From positions 224,534,039 to 224,598,038 of the forward strand of contig NC_066581.1 in assembly GCF_024323335.1 (NCBI RefSeq): DNA of 64,000 bases. Direction: 5' to 3'. The notes under the pieces were generated by a model that saw only the letters and a list, made by a program, of their open reading frames with translations, did no database searches and was not told where the DNA came from. The DNA comes from Lathyrus oleraceus. Lineage: Eukaryota; Streptophyta; Magnoliopsida; Fabales; Fabaceae. Below, piece after piece: positions 9,651-18,753 of the stretch (position 1 is the stretch's first letter; every line of letters starts with the position of its first letter). Made by a program: the position numbers and the translations under genes.

Positions 9651-12146
9651 CTAAGGGTTCGGAGGTTGAGGAAGTCTCTGAAGCAACATGGCAAACATGT
9701 TCTGGATGTTTTCATTCAGAGCATCTTGCTTGTCCATCCTGGCACGAAGCTCATTCTGATCTTTCTTGATCTCTTGCTGATCTTGCTTTATCTCTTTCAG
9801 AGTGTTAAGAATCAGAGGGATCGCAGAGGAAGACTCCCCCTGAATCAGAGCCTGCTGAGCTTCAGCTTCAGCAGCAGCTTGGGCTTCTGCATCTGCCTGA
9901 GCCTTGGCTTCAGCTTCCTGAATCCTTAGAAGTTCTGCTTCCTTTGCCAGGCGTTCTTCTTCCAACCTCTTTGCTTCTTCTTCAGCTTCCTTAGCCAATC
10001 TTTCCTCCTCTAACCTTCTGGCCTCAGCTTCTCTAGCCAGTCTCTCTTGGAGTCTTTCCTCAGAGTCTCTGATGTAGCCATTTCTGACTTGTTCAGAGAT
10101 ACTCTTCAGCCTATAAGACTCAGAGGTCATCCAACTAATGACTCTGTTCCAGTGTGTCCTAACAGATTTAGGATCATCACTAACTTCAGAGTTTTTAGCC
10201 AGAGACTTGATCTTCTGGACTGAAGCTTCTGCAACCTGTATAATGGCCTCCTCAAGGGTAGGTATGGTAAGTTCAGGTTCAGGTTCAGGTGAATGAGGTG
10301 GAGAGTTTTGAGGGCTGAGATTTAGAGGTTGAGGTTCAGTTTGTTGAGGTTCAGATTCTGCTTGAAGTTCAGAATCTGCGTCTGGTTGAAGACTGGGGGA
10401 TGAAGCATATAGTGGATTTAGGTCTAATGGGTCAGAGTCTGGTCCAGGTACAGCGGGAATAAATGGTGGAGTGATATTAGAGGTGAAGGGATCAGATGGT
10501 TGAGTTTCAGAGGGTAAGGTTGTTGTTTGTTGTGGTGGACGTGAAGTTTGGAGGGGAGAGGTTACTTCAGATTGTCTTGAGGGTTGTGGAGCGAAATTTT
10601 TAGCATAAATTTCAGCTATTGTTGGGGAGTTTGGGTCAGAGTGTTCTTGATCAGAGGACTCTTGTTCAGAGAACTCTTGGTCAGAAGAAGGGGAAAGGTA
10701 AGGGGGTGATTCATATTCAGAGGATGAGGAAGAGCTGTGGTGATATAGTTGATTAGGGTCAGAGGTTGTTGTGAAATTACGAGCAATTTTTAGAACAGGT
10801 GGAGGTTGAGAGGTTCTGATGGTTGAAGGAGGGATTTCAGAGGTTGTGAATATTGGTTGAGAGGAGAGAGGGTTAGAGGAAGCCATTATAGATTCAGAAG
10901 AGACAGGAGGAATAGACTTACCAGAAGAGACATTCAGAGGTGCTGAAGCTTTGGTGCCAGAGGTTTCTCCAAGTCTGGCTTTCTTTGCCTTCCTTGCTTC
11001 CTCAGCTATCTTCTTCTCAGAAAGACCTCTTTTGTATCTGACCAAATCTTCTACAGAGTCCAGACAGTCTTCAAGGCGGAAATCAGAAATATCAATGCCT
11101 TCATCCAGACGATCCTGAAGGTAGATAGCAATGGCATCTCTGGGTTCATTCTTGAAGAACCTTTCAAGGCCATGAGGCATCTTCCTCTGATCCTTCAGAG
11201 CTTCCCAGGTCACATCCATAGTGGGCTTGACTCTGATGTCTTTGATGATTCCCATACTCCTCAGATTTTTGGCATTCAGAGGCTTTCCCACATCAATTGC
11301 CAGATCATCCATACATCTGGTCTTCTCCAGAGCATCTACCAAGCCATGCTCAATGAAGACATCAGAGAGCAATCTTCCCAGAGGAATGTAGGATCTGGGC
11401 TTCATATTATTCCTCGTTTCTCTGACTGAATCCCTCAGATATCTGAAGAGGAGAACAGGGAGGTTGATCGGGATACCCTTCTGAATACAATAAAGGATGC
11501 ATTTCTGATCAGCATTTATGTAATCTGAAGAGTTGGAGGCTGGACGATGATGGATTGTTCCCAGAATAATCTTCAGCCAAACTCGGAGGTTCTGATGAAG
11601 CTCCTTGTTCTTAGAGGGGTTTCCTTCAACATTTGCTTTGAAGATTGTAGGGTTAATGACTTCTGTGATGCGCTTGGACCTTGGAGGAATGTTGTAAATC
11701 CTTTTACCTCCAGCTTTCTCCATGTTTAGCAAGGAAGCAATTGATGCTTCAGTGATGACAATCTTCACACCCAGAACAAACGAGACAATGAACTGGTCAT
11801 CAGCATCTGCACATCTCCAGAATTCCTTCACCAGAAGAGGATAGATTGGACCATACAATCTGTTGAAGTAGTTTTCCCAACCTTGCTTGCGAAGATCTTC
11901 AGTGAGATCAACGCCATTTCTTCTTAAATTCTCAAAATCTACCAGCGATTCACACAGTACATCTAAATCTTCAAAGGGAGTTGAAAGGTTTATGTGTTGT
12001 TCACGTTCAAGAATGTGAGGTTCTTTGTAGACTGGGGTTGTGGTGACGCCTATAACCATGGGTGTTTGAGTGTTTGAGGTTTGGGGATTAGAAGCGGCTT
12101 CCATTTGTTGGGAGAAGTTAAAAACTTCTTGCTCTTGAGGATTCAT
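9651..12146 (-). CDS. Sirevirus env-like protein (831 aa), uninterrupted
   Basis: An ATG-initiated 831-residue frame downstream of pol. Residues about 55-260 form a globular domain of the 'putative plant transposon protein' type (WENYFNRLYGPIYPLLVKEF, then NLRVWLKIILGTIHHRP, later SYIPLGRLLSDVFIEHGLVD); the fragment at 61295-62221 is a homologue. Residues about 390-640 are Ser/Pro/Gln-rich and low in complexity. Residues about 690-800 form a long coiled coil of repeated LEEERLAKEAE units with an Ala/Glu-rich end. I see no signal peptide and no convincing membrane segment, so an envelope role is a positional label only. It may be expressed from a spliced or separate transcript; the 485-bp gap before it holds no clear promoter. 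Confidence 0.85.
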   Translation of the reverse strand: MNPQEQEVFNFSQQMEAASNPQTSNTQTPMVIGVTTTPVYKEPHILEREQHINLSTPFEDLDVLCESLVDFENLRRNGVDLTEDLRKQGWENYFNRLYGPIYPLLVKEFWRCADADDQFIVSFVLGVKIVITEASIASLLNMEKAGGKRIYNIPPRSKRITEVINPTIFKANVEGNPSKNKELHQNLRVWLKIILGTIHHRPASNSSDYINADQKCILYCIQKGIPINLPVLLFRYLRDSVRETRNNMKPRSYIPLGRLLSDVFIEHGLVDALEKTRCMDDLAIDVGKPLNAKNLRSMGIIKDIRVKPTMDVTWEALKDQRKMPHGLERFFKNEPRDAIAIYLQDRLDEGIDISDFRLEDCLDSVEDLVRYKRGLSEKKIAEEARKAKKARLGETSGTKASAPLNVSSGKSIPPVSSESIMASSNPLSSQPIFTTSEIPPSTIRTSQPPPVLKIARNFTTTSDPNQLYHHSSSSSSEYESPPYLSPSSDQEFSEQESSDQEHSDPNSPTIAEIYAKNFAPQPSRQSEVTSPLQTSRPPQQTTTLPSETQPSDPFTSNITPPFIPAVPGPDSDPLDLNPLYASSPSLQPDADSELQAESEPQQTEPQPLNLSPQNSPPHSPEPEPELTIPTLEEAIIQVAEASVQKIKSLAKNSEVSDDPKSVRTHWNRVISWMTSESYRLKSISEQVRNGYIRDSEERLQERLAREAEARRLEEERLAKEAEEEAKRLEEERLAKEAELLRIQEAEAKAQADAEAQAAAEAEAQQALIQGESSSAIPLILNTLKEIKQDQQEIKKDQNELRARMDKQDALNENIQNMFAMLLQRLPQPPNP

Positions 12147-12631
12147 GAAGAAAATTGATGAAGAAGATGAAGAACTGAAGGAGTTGCAGAGAAAACTTCG
12201 AGAGAGGGTTTAGGGTTTAAGAGTGAGTGAAAGTGATAAGTGTGTGAAATGTGAGAAAAGTGTTTATATACCTAAGTAAAAACACATGCAAAACGACACA
12301 CATACAAGCGTTAGCACAAAAACCAAAATAGCACGCTTGGGGGGAAAAATGATTACAGCTCATAAATGAATGTCTAATCCCACAGTTTGCACACTGCTCG
12401 AGGAAAACTCAAACGTCTGCCTTTTGAATTTCTTGACAGCTGTCTAGAAGTTCTAAAGTTTGACGCTTCAGAGTTCCACGCGTTGATGTATCTGATCTTC
12501 AGGAATACCAAGAGATTGGTTCTGAAGATTTCTAACTCAGATATCTTCTTAACTTGTAGAAGTATCAGAGTCAGAGGCAGAAGTGTATTTGTTTTTGTCA
12601 GATTCTCATTTTACATGTTCAGAGCCAAATT
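12147..12631 (-). other. Spacer between pol and env-like gene in element C
   Basis: A 485-bp stretch without a supported ORF on either strand. It would form the leader of any env-like subgenomic message. The minus-strand sequence just before the env-like ATG is purine-rich (GAA/GAT repeats at about 12147-12180). Confidence 0.6.
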
Positions 12632-14057
12632 TTACTCAGGGCAATTTTTAATGTTCAGATTTTCTAATATAAAACGAAATCTATCTTCAGCTAGAGGCTT
12701 AGTAAAAATATCTGCCCATTGATGTTCTGTATCAATGAACTTCAGCGTTACTATTCCTTTCTGAACATAGTCTCTAATAAAATGATGTTTAATTTCTATG
12801 TGTTTGGCTCTGGAATGTAGAATAGGATTCTTACTCAAACAAATAGCAGCAGTATTATCACAAAGGATAGGAATGTTACTCTCAAAGATTTGAAGATCTT
12901 CTAGCTGATGTTTCATCCAGAGCATCTGAGTTGTGCACAGTGATGCTGAGATATATTATGCTTCTGCAGTTGATAGAGCGATAGTTGACTGTCTTTTGCT
13001 AGCCCAGGAGATTAGATTGTTTCCCAGAAGCTGGCAATTTCCAGATGTGCTTTTTCGTTCTATTCTATCTCCTGCATAATCTGCATCACAATAACCAGAA
13101 AGCCTATACTCTGATGTTTTCTCATACATCAGGCCCAGGTTAGGAGTTCCTTTCAGATACTTAAGAATTCTCTTAACAGCTGTTAAATGAGATTCTCTAG
13201 GATCTGATTGGAATCTGGCACAAAGACAGACGCTAAAGAGAATATCAGGACGAGTAGCAGTCAGATAGAGAAGAGAGCCTATCATACCTCGATAGAGCTT
13301 CTGACAAACCTTGTTGCTTACTTCTTCCTTCTCCAGAATGCAAGTTGGATGCATAGGAGTTTTTGCAGATTTGCATTCAGTCATATCAAACTTCTTCAGA
13401 ACGTCTTTAATGTACTTGCTTTGATAAATGTACGTGACTTCTGGGGTTTGATTGATTTGAATTCCCAGAAAGAACTTTAGTTCTTGCATTAAACTCATTT
13501 CAAATTCTGCCTGCATTAACTTAGAAAATTCTTGGCAAACAGAGATATTAGCAGAACCAAAAATAATATCATCAACATAAATTTGGCATATCATGAGATC
13601 ATTATTAAGGTTTTTACAGAAGAGTGTAGAATCAACTTTCCCTCTGATAAAATTTTGTTCCAGAAGAAAATTGCTCAGACGTTCATACCAAGCTCTGGGA
13701 GCTTGTTTAAGTCCATATAAAGATTTCTTAAGTTTGAAAACATGTTCTGGAAAGTTTGAATTTTCAAAGCCTGGAGGTTGATTAACATACACTTCTTCTG
13801 AAATATAACCATTAAGAAATGCACTCTTGACATCCATTTGGTATAATTTGATAGAATGATTAATAGCAAAAGATACAAGAAGACGAATAGATTCTAACCT
13901 CGCGACTGGAGCAAAAGTTTCATTATAATCAATACCTTCTTGTTGACTATAACCTTGAGCTACCAGTCGTGCTTTGTTTCTGACAACTTCTCCTTTCTCG
14001 TTCAGTTTGTTTCTGAAAACCCATCTGGTTCCAATGACATGAGTGCCTCTGGGTTTG
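12632..14057 (-). pseudogene. pol: Element C pol: reverse transcriptase and RNase H (one nonsense codon)
   Basis: Continuous frame after the shift near 14057. RT: MDVKSAFLNGYISEEVYVNQ, LYGLKQAPRAWYERL, active site YVDD (about 13565-13579, IYVDDIIFGS). Connection and RNase H: MIGSLLYLTATRPDI, YCDADYAGDRIERKSTSG, STIALSTAEA, then TAA at 12956-12958 where Ty1-copia elements have Glu. After the stop the same frame continues with ILCDNTAAICLSKNP and HIEIKHHFIRDYV to 12632. A GAA-to-TAA change in the STAEAE motif truncates RNase H before its last catalytic acidic residues. Confidence 0.9.
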
Positions 14058-15711
14058 GAACGAGATCCCAGACATCATTCTTGGAGAATTGATCTAACTC
14101 TTCTTGCATAGCTGCCACCCAATCGTTATCTTGAAGAGCTTCATCACAGGACGTAGGCTCAATCAGAGACACTAGTCCCAGAGGAATATCTTCAGAAGTT
14201 CTGAAGGTAGATCTGGTTCTAACAGGTTCATCTTTGTTTCCCAAGATCAAATCTTCAGATACGTTAATGCGACTTTTAACTTTCCTTGGAATTTCTGGAG
14301 ATTTAATTTCTTCAGAGTCTGGAGTGACAGTTGCTTCTGGAGTTTTCTCAGATTCTACCAGAGTGATCTCTAAATCTGCAAACTTTTCAACTAGCTTTGA
14401 CTTTTCAGGGTCAAGCTTATCATCAAATCTAACATGAATTGATTCCTCCACAATTTTGGTTTCTGTGTTGTATACTCTATAGCCTTTAGAGCGTTCTGAG
14501 TATCCTAACATAATACCTTTCTGTGCTTTGGAATCAAACTTGTTCAGATGTTCTTTAGTATTTAATATAAAACAAATGCATCCAAAAGGATGAAAATAGG
14601 AAATGTTGGGTTTTCTTCCCTTACACAGTTCATAGGGAGTCTTATCCAGAATAGGTCTAATAGAGATTCTATTCTGAATGTAACACGCTGTATTTACAGC
14701 TTCTGCCCAAAAGTGCTTTGCTACATTTGTTTCATTGATCATGGTTCTGGCCATTTCTTGGAGTGTCCTATTCTTCCTCTCTACAACTCCATTTTGTTGT
14801 GGAGTTCTAGGGCAGGAGAAATCATGGGATATTCCATTAGAATCAAATAATTCTTCAAAATCTTTATTTTCAAATTCTCCACCATGATCACTTCTGACTC
14901 TAATAATTTTAGAGTCAAATTCTTTTTGCACTTTAGAACAGAAACTGGTGAATACAGAGTGAGACTCACTCTTGTGCTTTAGGAATTTTACCCATGTCCA
15001 GCGGCTGTAATCATCAACGATTACTAGTCCATACTTCTTTCCATTGACTGATGCTGTTTTCACAGGACCAAATAAGTCAATGTGAAGAAGCTCCAGAGGC
15101 TTAGAGGTAGAAACAACATTTTTCTTTTTAAAAGATGTTTTTGAAAACTTTCCTTTCTGACAAGCTTCACACAGAGCATCTGAAGAAAACTTCAGTTTAG
15201 GTAGGCCTCTGACTAACTCAAGTTTAGTTAGCTGAGAAAGTTTTCTCATGCTAATGTGGCCTAAGCGTCTATGCCATACCCATTGCTCTTCGTGAACTGA
15301 CATTAAACATTTAACATTTTGATCTTTTAAATCAGAAAGATTTATTTTGTAAATGTTGTTTTTCCTCTTGCCTGTGAAAAGGACAGAGCCATCGTTCTGA
15401 CTAATGGCTTTACACGTTTTTTGATTAAAGATTACATCATAACCGTTATCACTTAATTGACTTATGGATAACAAGTTATGCATTAATCCTTCTACATAAA
15501 GAACATCAGATATAGAGGGAAGAGTACCGTTACCAATAGTTCCGGAGCCTCTGATCCTTCCTTTCTGATCTCCTCCAAAGCCTACGAAGCCAGCGTCTTT
15601 AAGTTCCAGGCTTTGGAACATAGACTTTCTTCCCGTCATATGTCGCGAGCATCCAGAGTCTAGGTACCATGACTGGTGTCTGAACTTTGCTGCATAGGAT
15701 ATCTGCAACAT
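14002..15711 (-). pseudogene. pol: Element C pol: protease and integrase, ends at a frameshift before RT
   Basis: This frame holds the copia protease active site LDSGCSRHMTG (about 15660), the pre-integrase motif WHRRLGHISMRKLSQL, and integrase with LLHIDLFGPV, VDDYSRWTWVKFLK, RSDHGGEFENKDF and QNGVVERKNRTLQEM, giving the D-D-E catalytic set, then a C-terminal domain with YELCKGRKPN and HPFGCICFI. The RT start is reached (LDQFSKNDVWDLVPNP), then the frame leaves the family sequence and stops at 14002. The expected residues continue in the neighbouring frame, so a one-base loss in the A/C-run near 14055-14062 is the likely cause. It overlaps gag by 113 nt in a shifted frame. Confidence 0.9.
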
Positions 15712-17398
15712 AGATAATCTTATCTTTCGGTACCCAGAATCTCTTGGGTCCTTTTAGATTAGTTTTCCCAGAGTTTCTTACAACTTTGGGTCTTCTAGCA
15801 TTCTTAAATTTTTGTTCTTGTGTGTGTGTGTAATGATATGAAAAAGGAGATTTAGGCTGGTAACTGGTAGAAGTTTTATCAGAATCAGAATCATACCCAA
15901 TTCCCCTTTTATTATTCTGACTTACTCCATAAATCATGGATGCCATAATACTCCTATCTATTCCACTCTTCAGAAACTTCTGAAAGGCTTCTTCATATTT
16001 ATAAATAATTTCATTTGAAGTTTGTGGTGCTTGAGACAACACTTCTTCTAATTCTAAGCTTTTCGTTTTAGCTTCATCTCTTTCTAACGTTAAAGATATG
16101 ATTGTATCATCTCTTGCTAGAATTGTTGTCTCAAGTTTACTACACTCTTCAGATTTTGCTTTAAGAAGGCCTTTGATGTTTTTAACTTTTTGTTTTAATT
16201 TCTGAAGAGAGGTAAGAGTTTCTGATAAACATGATTCTAAGTCAGATCTAGAAAGTTCAGAAAATACCTCTTCAGATTCTTCATCTGAGCTGCTGGATGT
16301 GGTAGCCATAAAAGCTACGTTGGCCTGTTCATCAGAGTCAGATTCTGATGATTCGGATTCACTATCGTCCCAGGTGGCCATTAATCCCTTCTTTGTTCTG
16401 AAGGCATTTTTCTTGAAGCTTTCTTTCTTAGAGTTATCTTTCTTCAGCTTGGGGCATTCATTTCTATAATGACCTGTTTCTTTACATTCAAAACAGGTAA
16501 TATCTTTATTAGGTTTACCTTTTGAAGTTGACTCTGATCGATCCCCTCTGGGTCTTGATCTTCTGAAGTTGTTGTTGTTCCTTCTTTTCCAGAGTTGCTT
16601 AACTCTTCTGGTTAGTAGGGACAGCTCTTCTTCATCATCAGAGTCTTCAGGTTCAGAGTCATCAGTGTCTGCAGTTTCTGCTTGAAGAGCCTTGGTTCTG
16701 TCTGACTTCCGTCTTTCAGGTCTGGACTTCAGCGCCACTGACTTGTTCCTTTTCTGAGGCTCATCCTCCTCTAGTTCTATCTCATGGCTTCTGAGAGAAC
16801 TAACAAGTTCTTCAAGGCTGATATTGTTCAGATCCTTTGATAACTTCAGAGCAGTAACCATTGGTCTCCATTTCTTTGGCAGACTTCTGACTATCTTCTT
16901 AACATGATCTGCAGTCGTGTATCCTTTGTCTAGCACTTTAAGACCTGCAATAAGAGTTTGGAATCTGGAAAACATAGCTTCTATAGCTTCGTCATCTTCC
17001 ATCTTGAAGGCTTCATATTTCTGGATCAACGCCAGAGCCTTCGTCTCCTTGACTTGGGAGTTTCCTTCATGGGTCATCCTCAGAGAGTCAAGTATATCTT
17101 TAGCCGTCTCTCTGTTGGTGATCTTTTCGTATTCGTTGTATGATATAGCATTTAGAAGTATTGTTCTGGCCTTGTGGTGATTCTTGAAAACACGTTTCTG
17201 ATCTTCTGACATTTTGCTTCTGGGAACTTCAGCTCCATTTAAGGTTGGAGGTTTGTATCCATCTGTGACAATGTCCCAGAGGTCAGCATCATAACCCAGA
17301 AAGAAACTTTCGATTCTATCTTTCCAGTAATCAAACTTTTCTCCATCAAAAACAGGAGGCTTGGCATTGTAAGAATCTTTCTCATTTGAGTGGGCCAT
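15599..17398 (-). CDS. gag: Element C gag (599 aa)
   Basis: It starts at an ATG 82 bp after the 5' LTR. The N-terminal half is the copia gag domain (KPPVFDGEKFDYWKDRIESF, then TILLNAISYNEYEKI, later VRSLPKKWRPMVTAL). A CCHC zinc knuckle, CFECKETGHYRNEC, lies around residue 300. Acidic Ser/Asp/Glu-rich stretches surround it, and a coiled-coil region (about 380-460) precedes a basic C terminus. It ends in a frame one base out of register with the protease frame, overlapping it by 113 nt. That implies programmed frameshifting or an indel; its last residues (from about YVPKPGT) read through protease-coding DNA in the wrong frame. Confidence 0.92.
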   Translation of the reverse strand: MAHSNEKDSYNAKPPVFDGEKFDYWKDRIESFFLGYDADLWDIVTDGYKPPTLNGAEVPRSKMSEDQKRVFKNHHKARTILLNAISYNEYEKITNRETAKDILDSLRMTHEGNSQVKETKALALIQKYEAFKMEDDEAIEAMFSRFQTLIAGLKVLDKGYTTADHVKKIVRSLPKKWRPMVTALKLSKDLNNISLEELVSSLRSHEIELEEDEPQKRNKSVALKSRPERRKSDRTKALQAETADTDDSEPEDSDDEEELSLLTRRVKQLWKRRNNNNFRRSRPRGDRSESTSKGKPNKDITCFECKETGHYRNECPKLKKDNSKKESFKKNAFRTKKGLMATWDDSESESSESDSDEQANVAFMATTSSSSDEESEEVFSELSRSDLESCLSETLTSLQKLKQKVKNIKGLLKAKSEECSKLETTILARDDTIISLTLERDEAKTKSLELEEVLSQAPQTSNEIIYKYEEAFQKFLKSGIDRSIMASMIYGVSQNNKRGIGYDSDSDKTSTSYQPKSPFSYHYTHTQEQKFKNARRPKVVRNSGKTNLKGPKRFWVPKDKIIYVADILCSKVQTPVMVPRLWMLATYDGKKVYVPKPGT

Positions 17399-17460
17399 TT
17401 TTTTTCTCGCACTGGATCTCTCTACACGGTTAAGTGTTTGATTTGAAAATCAATAACAGA

Positions 17461-17480
17461 GCCGGAGCTCTGATACCAAT
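17461..17480 (-). other. Primer binding site of element C (tRNA-iMet)
   Basis: Minus-strand ATTGGTATCAGAGCTCCGG directly follows the 5' LTR; TTGGTATCAGAGC is complementary to the 3' end of initiator methionine tRNA. Gag starts 62 bp further on. Confidence 0.92.
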
Positions 17481-18565
17481 TGAAGGTGAGAAAAAACAAG
17501 AAAGGGGGGGTTTGAATTGTTTGAAAAAATAAGCGCTTTTGCAATAATGAAAATCAAACAATGATTTTATACTGGTTCGCTTATAACACAAAGCTACTCC
17601 AGTCCACCCGGCCAAGGTGATTTCGCCTTCAACAAGGACTTAATCCACTAATCTTGAAAGATTACAAACAACCCCTAAGAGAGAAGAAAATCTCTTAGTC
17701 CTCTCAAGTCTACAGACTACAAAGAGTCACTTGAGGAAATCAAATAAAAATTAGATACAAGATGTGTAATCTAGAGTGCTTCTAAGAAAGCAAATATTAC
17801 AAACTTAAGAACAAATTTTTCACTTGATAAGCAAAAGCTTAGTGAAAATCTTTGAAGAACAAAGATGTTTTTCTTGAGCGTGATATAATTTCAGTATAGT
17901 TTTGGCTAGTGATTTCTTGCTTACTGAATGAGATTTCTTCTCTATTTATAGGAGTTGAAGTAGAGTTGAAGTAGCGTTGAATCTGTTGGATATTGAGATG
18001 TAGTTACGCCATTCCATTAATAGCTTCTGCAGTAGACTTTTTCTCTTAGAAGTGACTACTTACCACAAGTAGTATCTTCTCTCTTGGAAGTGGAGATTAA
18101 CGTCTCTTTCTAATTGAGGAAATCCATTTGCAGAACTTTAACTTGGCTTAAACGTTACTTCATCATGATTAACAATTCTGATTAGAGTCTTCGTGTATCT
18201 GGAGAATCTTGCTTCTGATGTTATCTCTTGAAAGTTCAGATGGCGCTGATAACTTCCAGAGTTTACAGAGGGCATTAGTTCAGAGTCAGAGCTTCTAGAC
18301 TTTACTTCATGTTCAGATGCTTCTGATACTTTGTAGTTTTGTCCAGAGTCAGAGCTTCTTGAATGAGATTCCTCTTTAGATGCTTCTGATACTTGAGATT
18401 TTGCATCTGATCTTGTTTTGCATCTGATGACATCATCAGATTTATTTCTTCTTTCTTTAGAACCCTGCACACTTAGAAACTTTTCGTTAGGGTGCCATTT
18501 TTGGTTTCATCCTTTGTTATCATCAAAATCATGGAATCTGTTGTAGAACAATTTTTGTTCTTACA
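17481..18565 (-). repeat. Element C 5' LTR
   Basis: 1085 bp, nearly identical to 8078-9163. The minus-strand TATA box TATAAATAG at about 17942-17950 would start transcription near 17915 and run toward gag, so U3 is roughly 18565-17915. Confidence 0.95.
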
Positions 18566-18570
18566 GATAT
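18566..18570. other. Target-site duplication of element C, right (GATAT)
   Basis: Matches 8073-8077 exactly and follows the terminal ACA of the LTR. Confidence 0.95.
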
Positions 18571-18753
18571 ACGTCGTACTGTTTCCTTGGTCTATTGCCA
18601 TTTACCTAAGGTACACTAGATACGGGTTAGGGTCTTTCACACATAAGAGCACCCAACAGAGAAGTATAAAGCAAACAAGGCAAATAATTTTAAAGTGATC
18701 TAATTCCTAAGGGTACCCCTCTTTTATTAACTCCCCAGCAGAGTCGCCAGTTC
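18571..18753 (-). other. Element B leader (proximal part) and PBS, second copy
   Basis: Matches 34131-34312. The minus-strand TGGCGACTCTGCTGGGGA at about 18733-18750 is the same primer binding site as in the first copy. It lies outside the 3' LTR, which is not expected for a single insertion. Confidence 0.8.

Larger units (their letters stand above)
8078..18565 (-). mobile_element. Element C: young Sirevirus (SIRE/Maximus-like Ty1-copia) with env-like gene
   Basis: 10,488 bp, flanked by GATAT duplications. Minus-strand order is LTR, PBS matching initiator tRNA-Met (TTGGTATCAGAGC), gag, protease, integrase, RT, RNase H, env-like ORF, a 3' region with repeated polypurine words, LTR. Integrase before RT defines Ty1-copia. 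A long ORF after pol and multiplied polypurine tracts define Sireviruses. The 1086- and 1085-bp LTRs differ by one substitution (8405 region versus 17813 region) and one T in a T-run. Two lesions are visible in pol (a frameshift near 14057 and TAA at 12956-12958), so this copy is probably not autonomous, though very recently inserted. Confidence 0.95.

Noticed and set aside
18492..18698. Short ORF spanning the element C / leader junction, with a parallel at 34024-34257
   Set aside because: It bridges an insertion boundary and lies in a noncoding leader; no domain.
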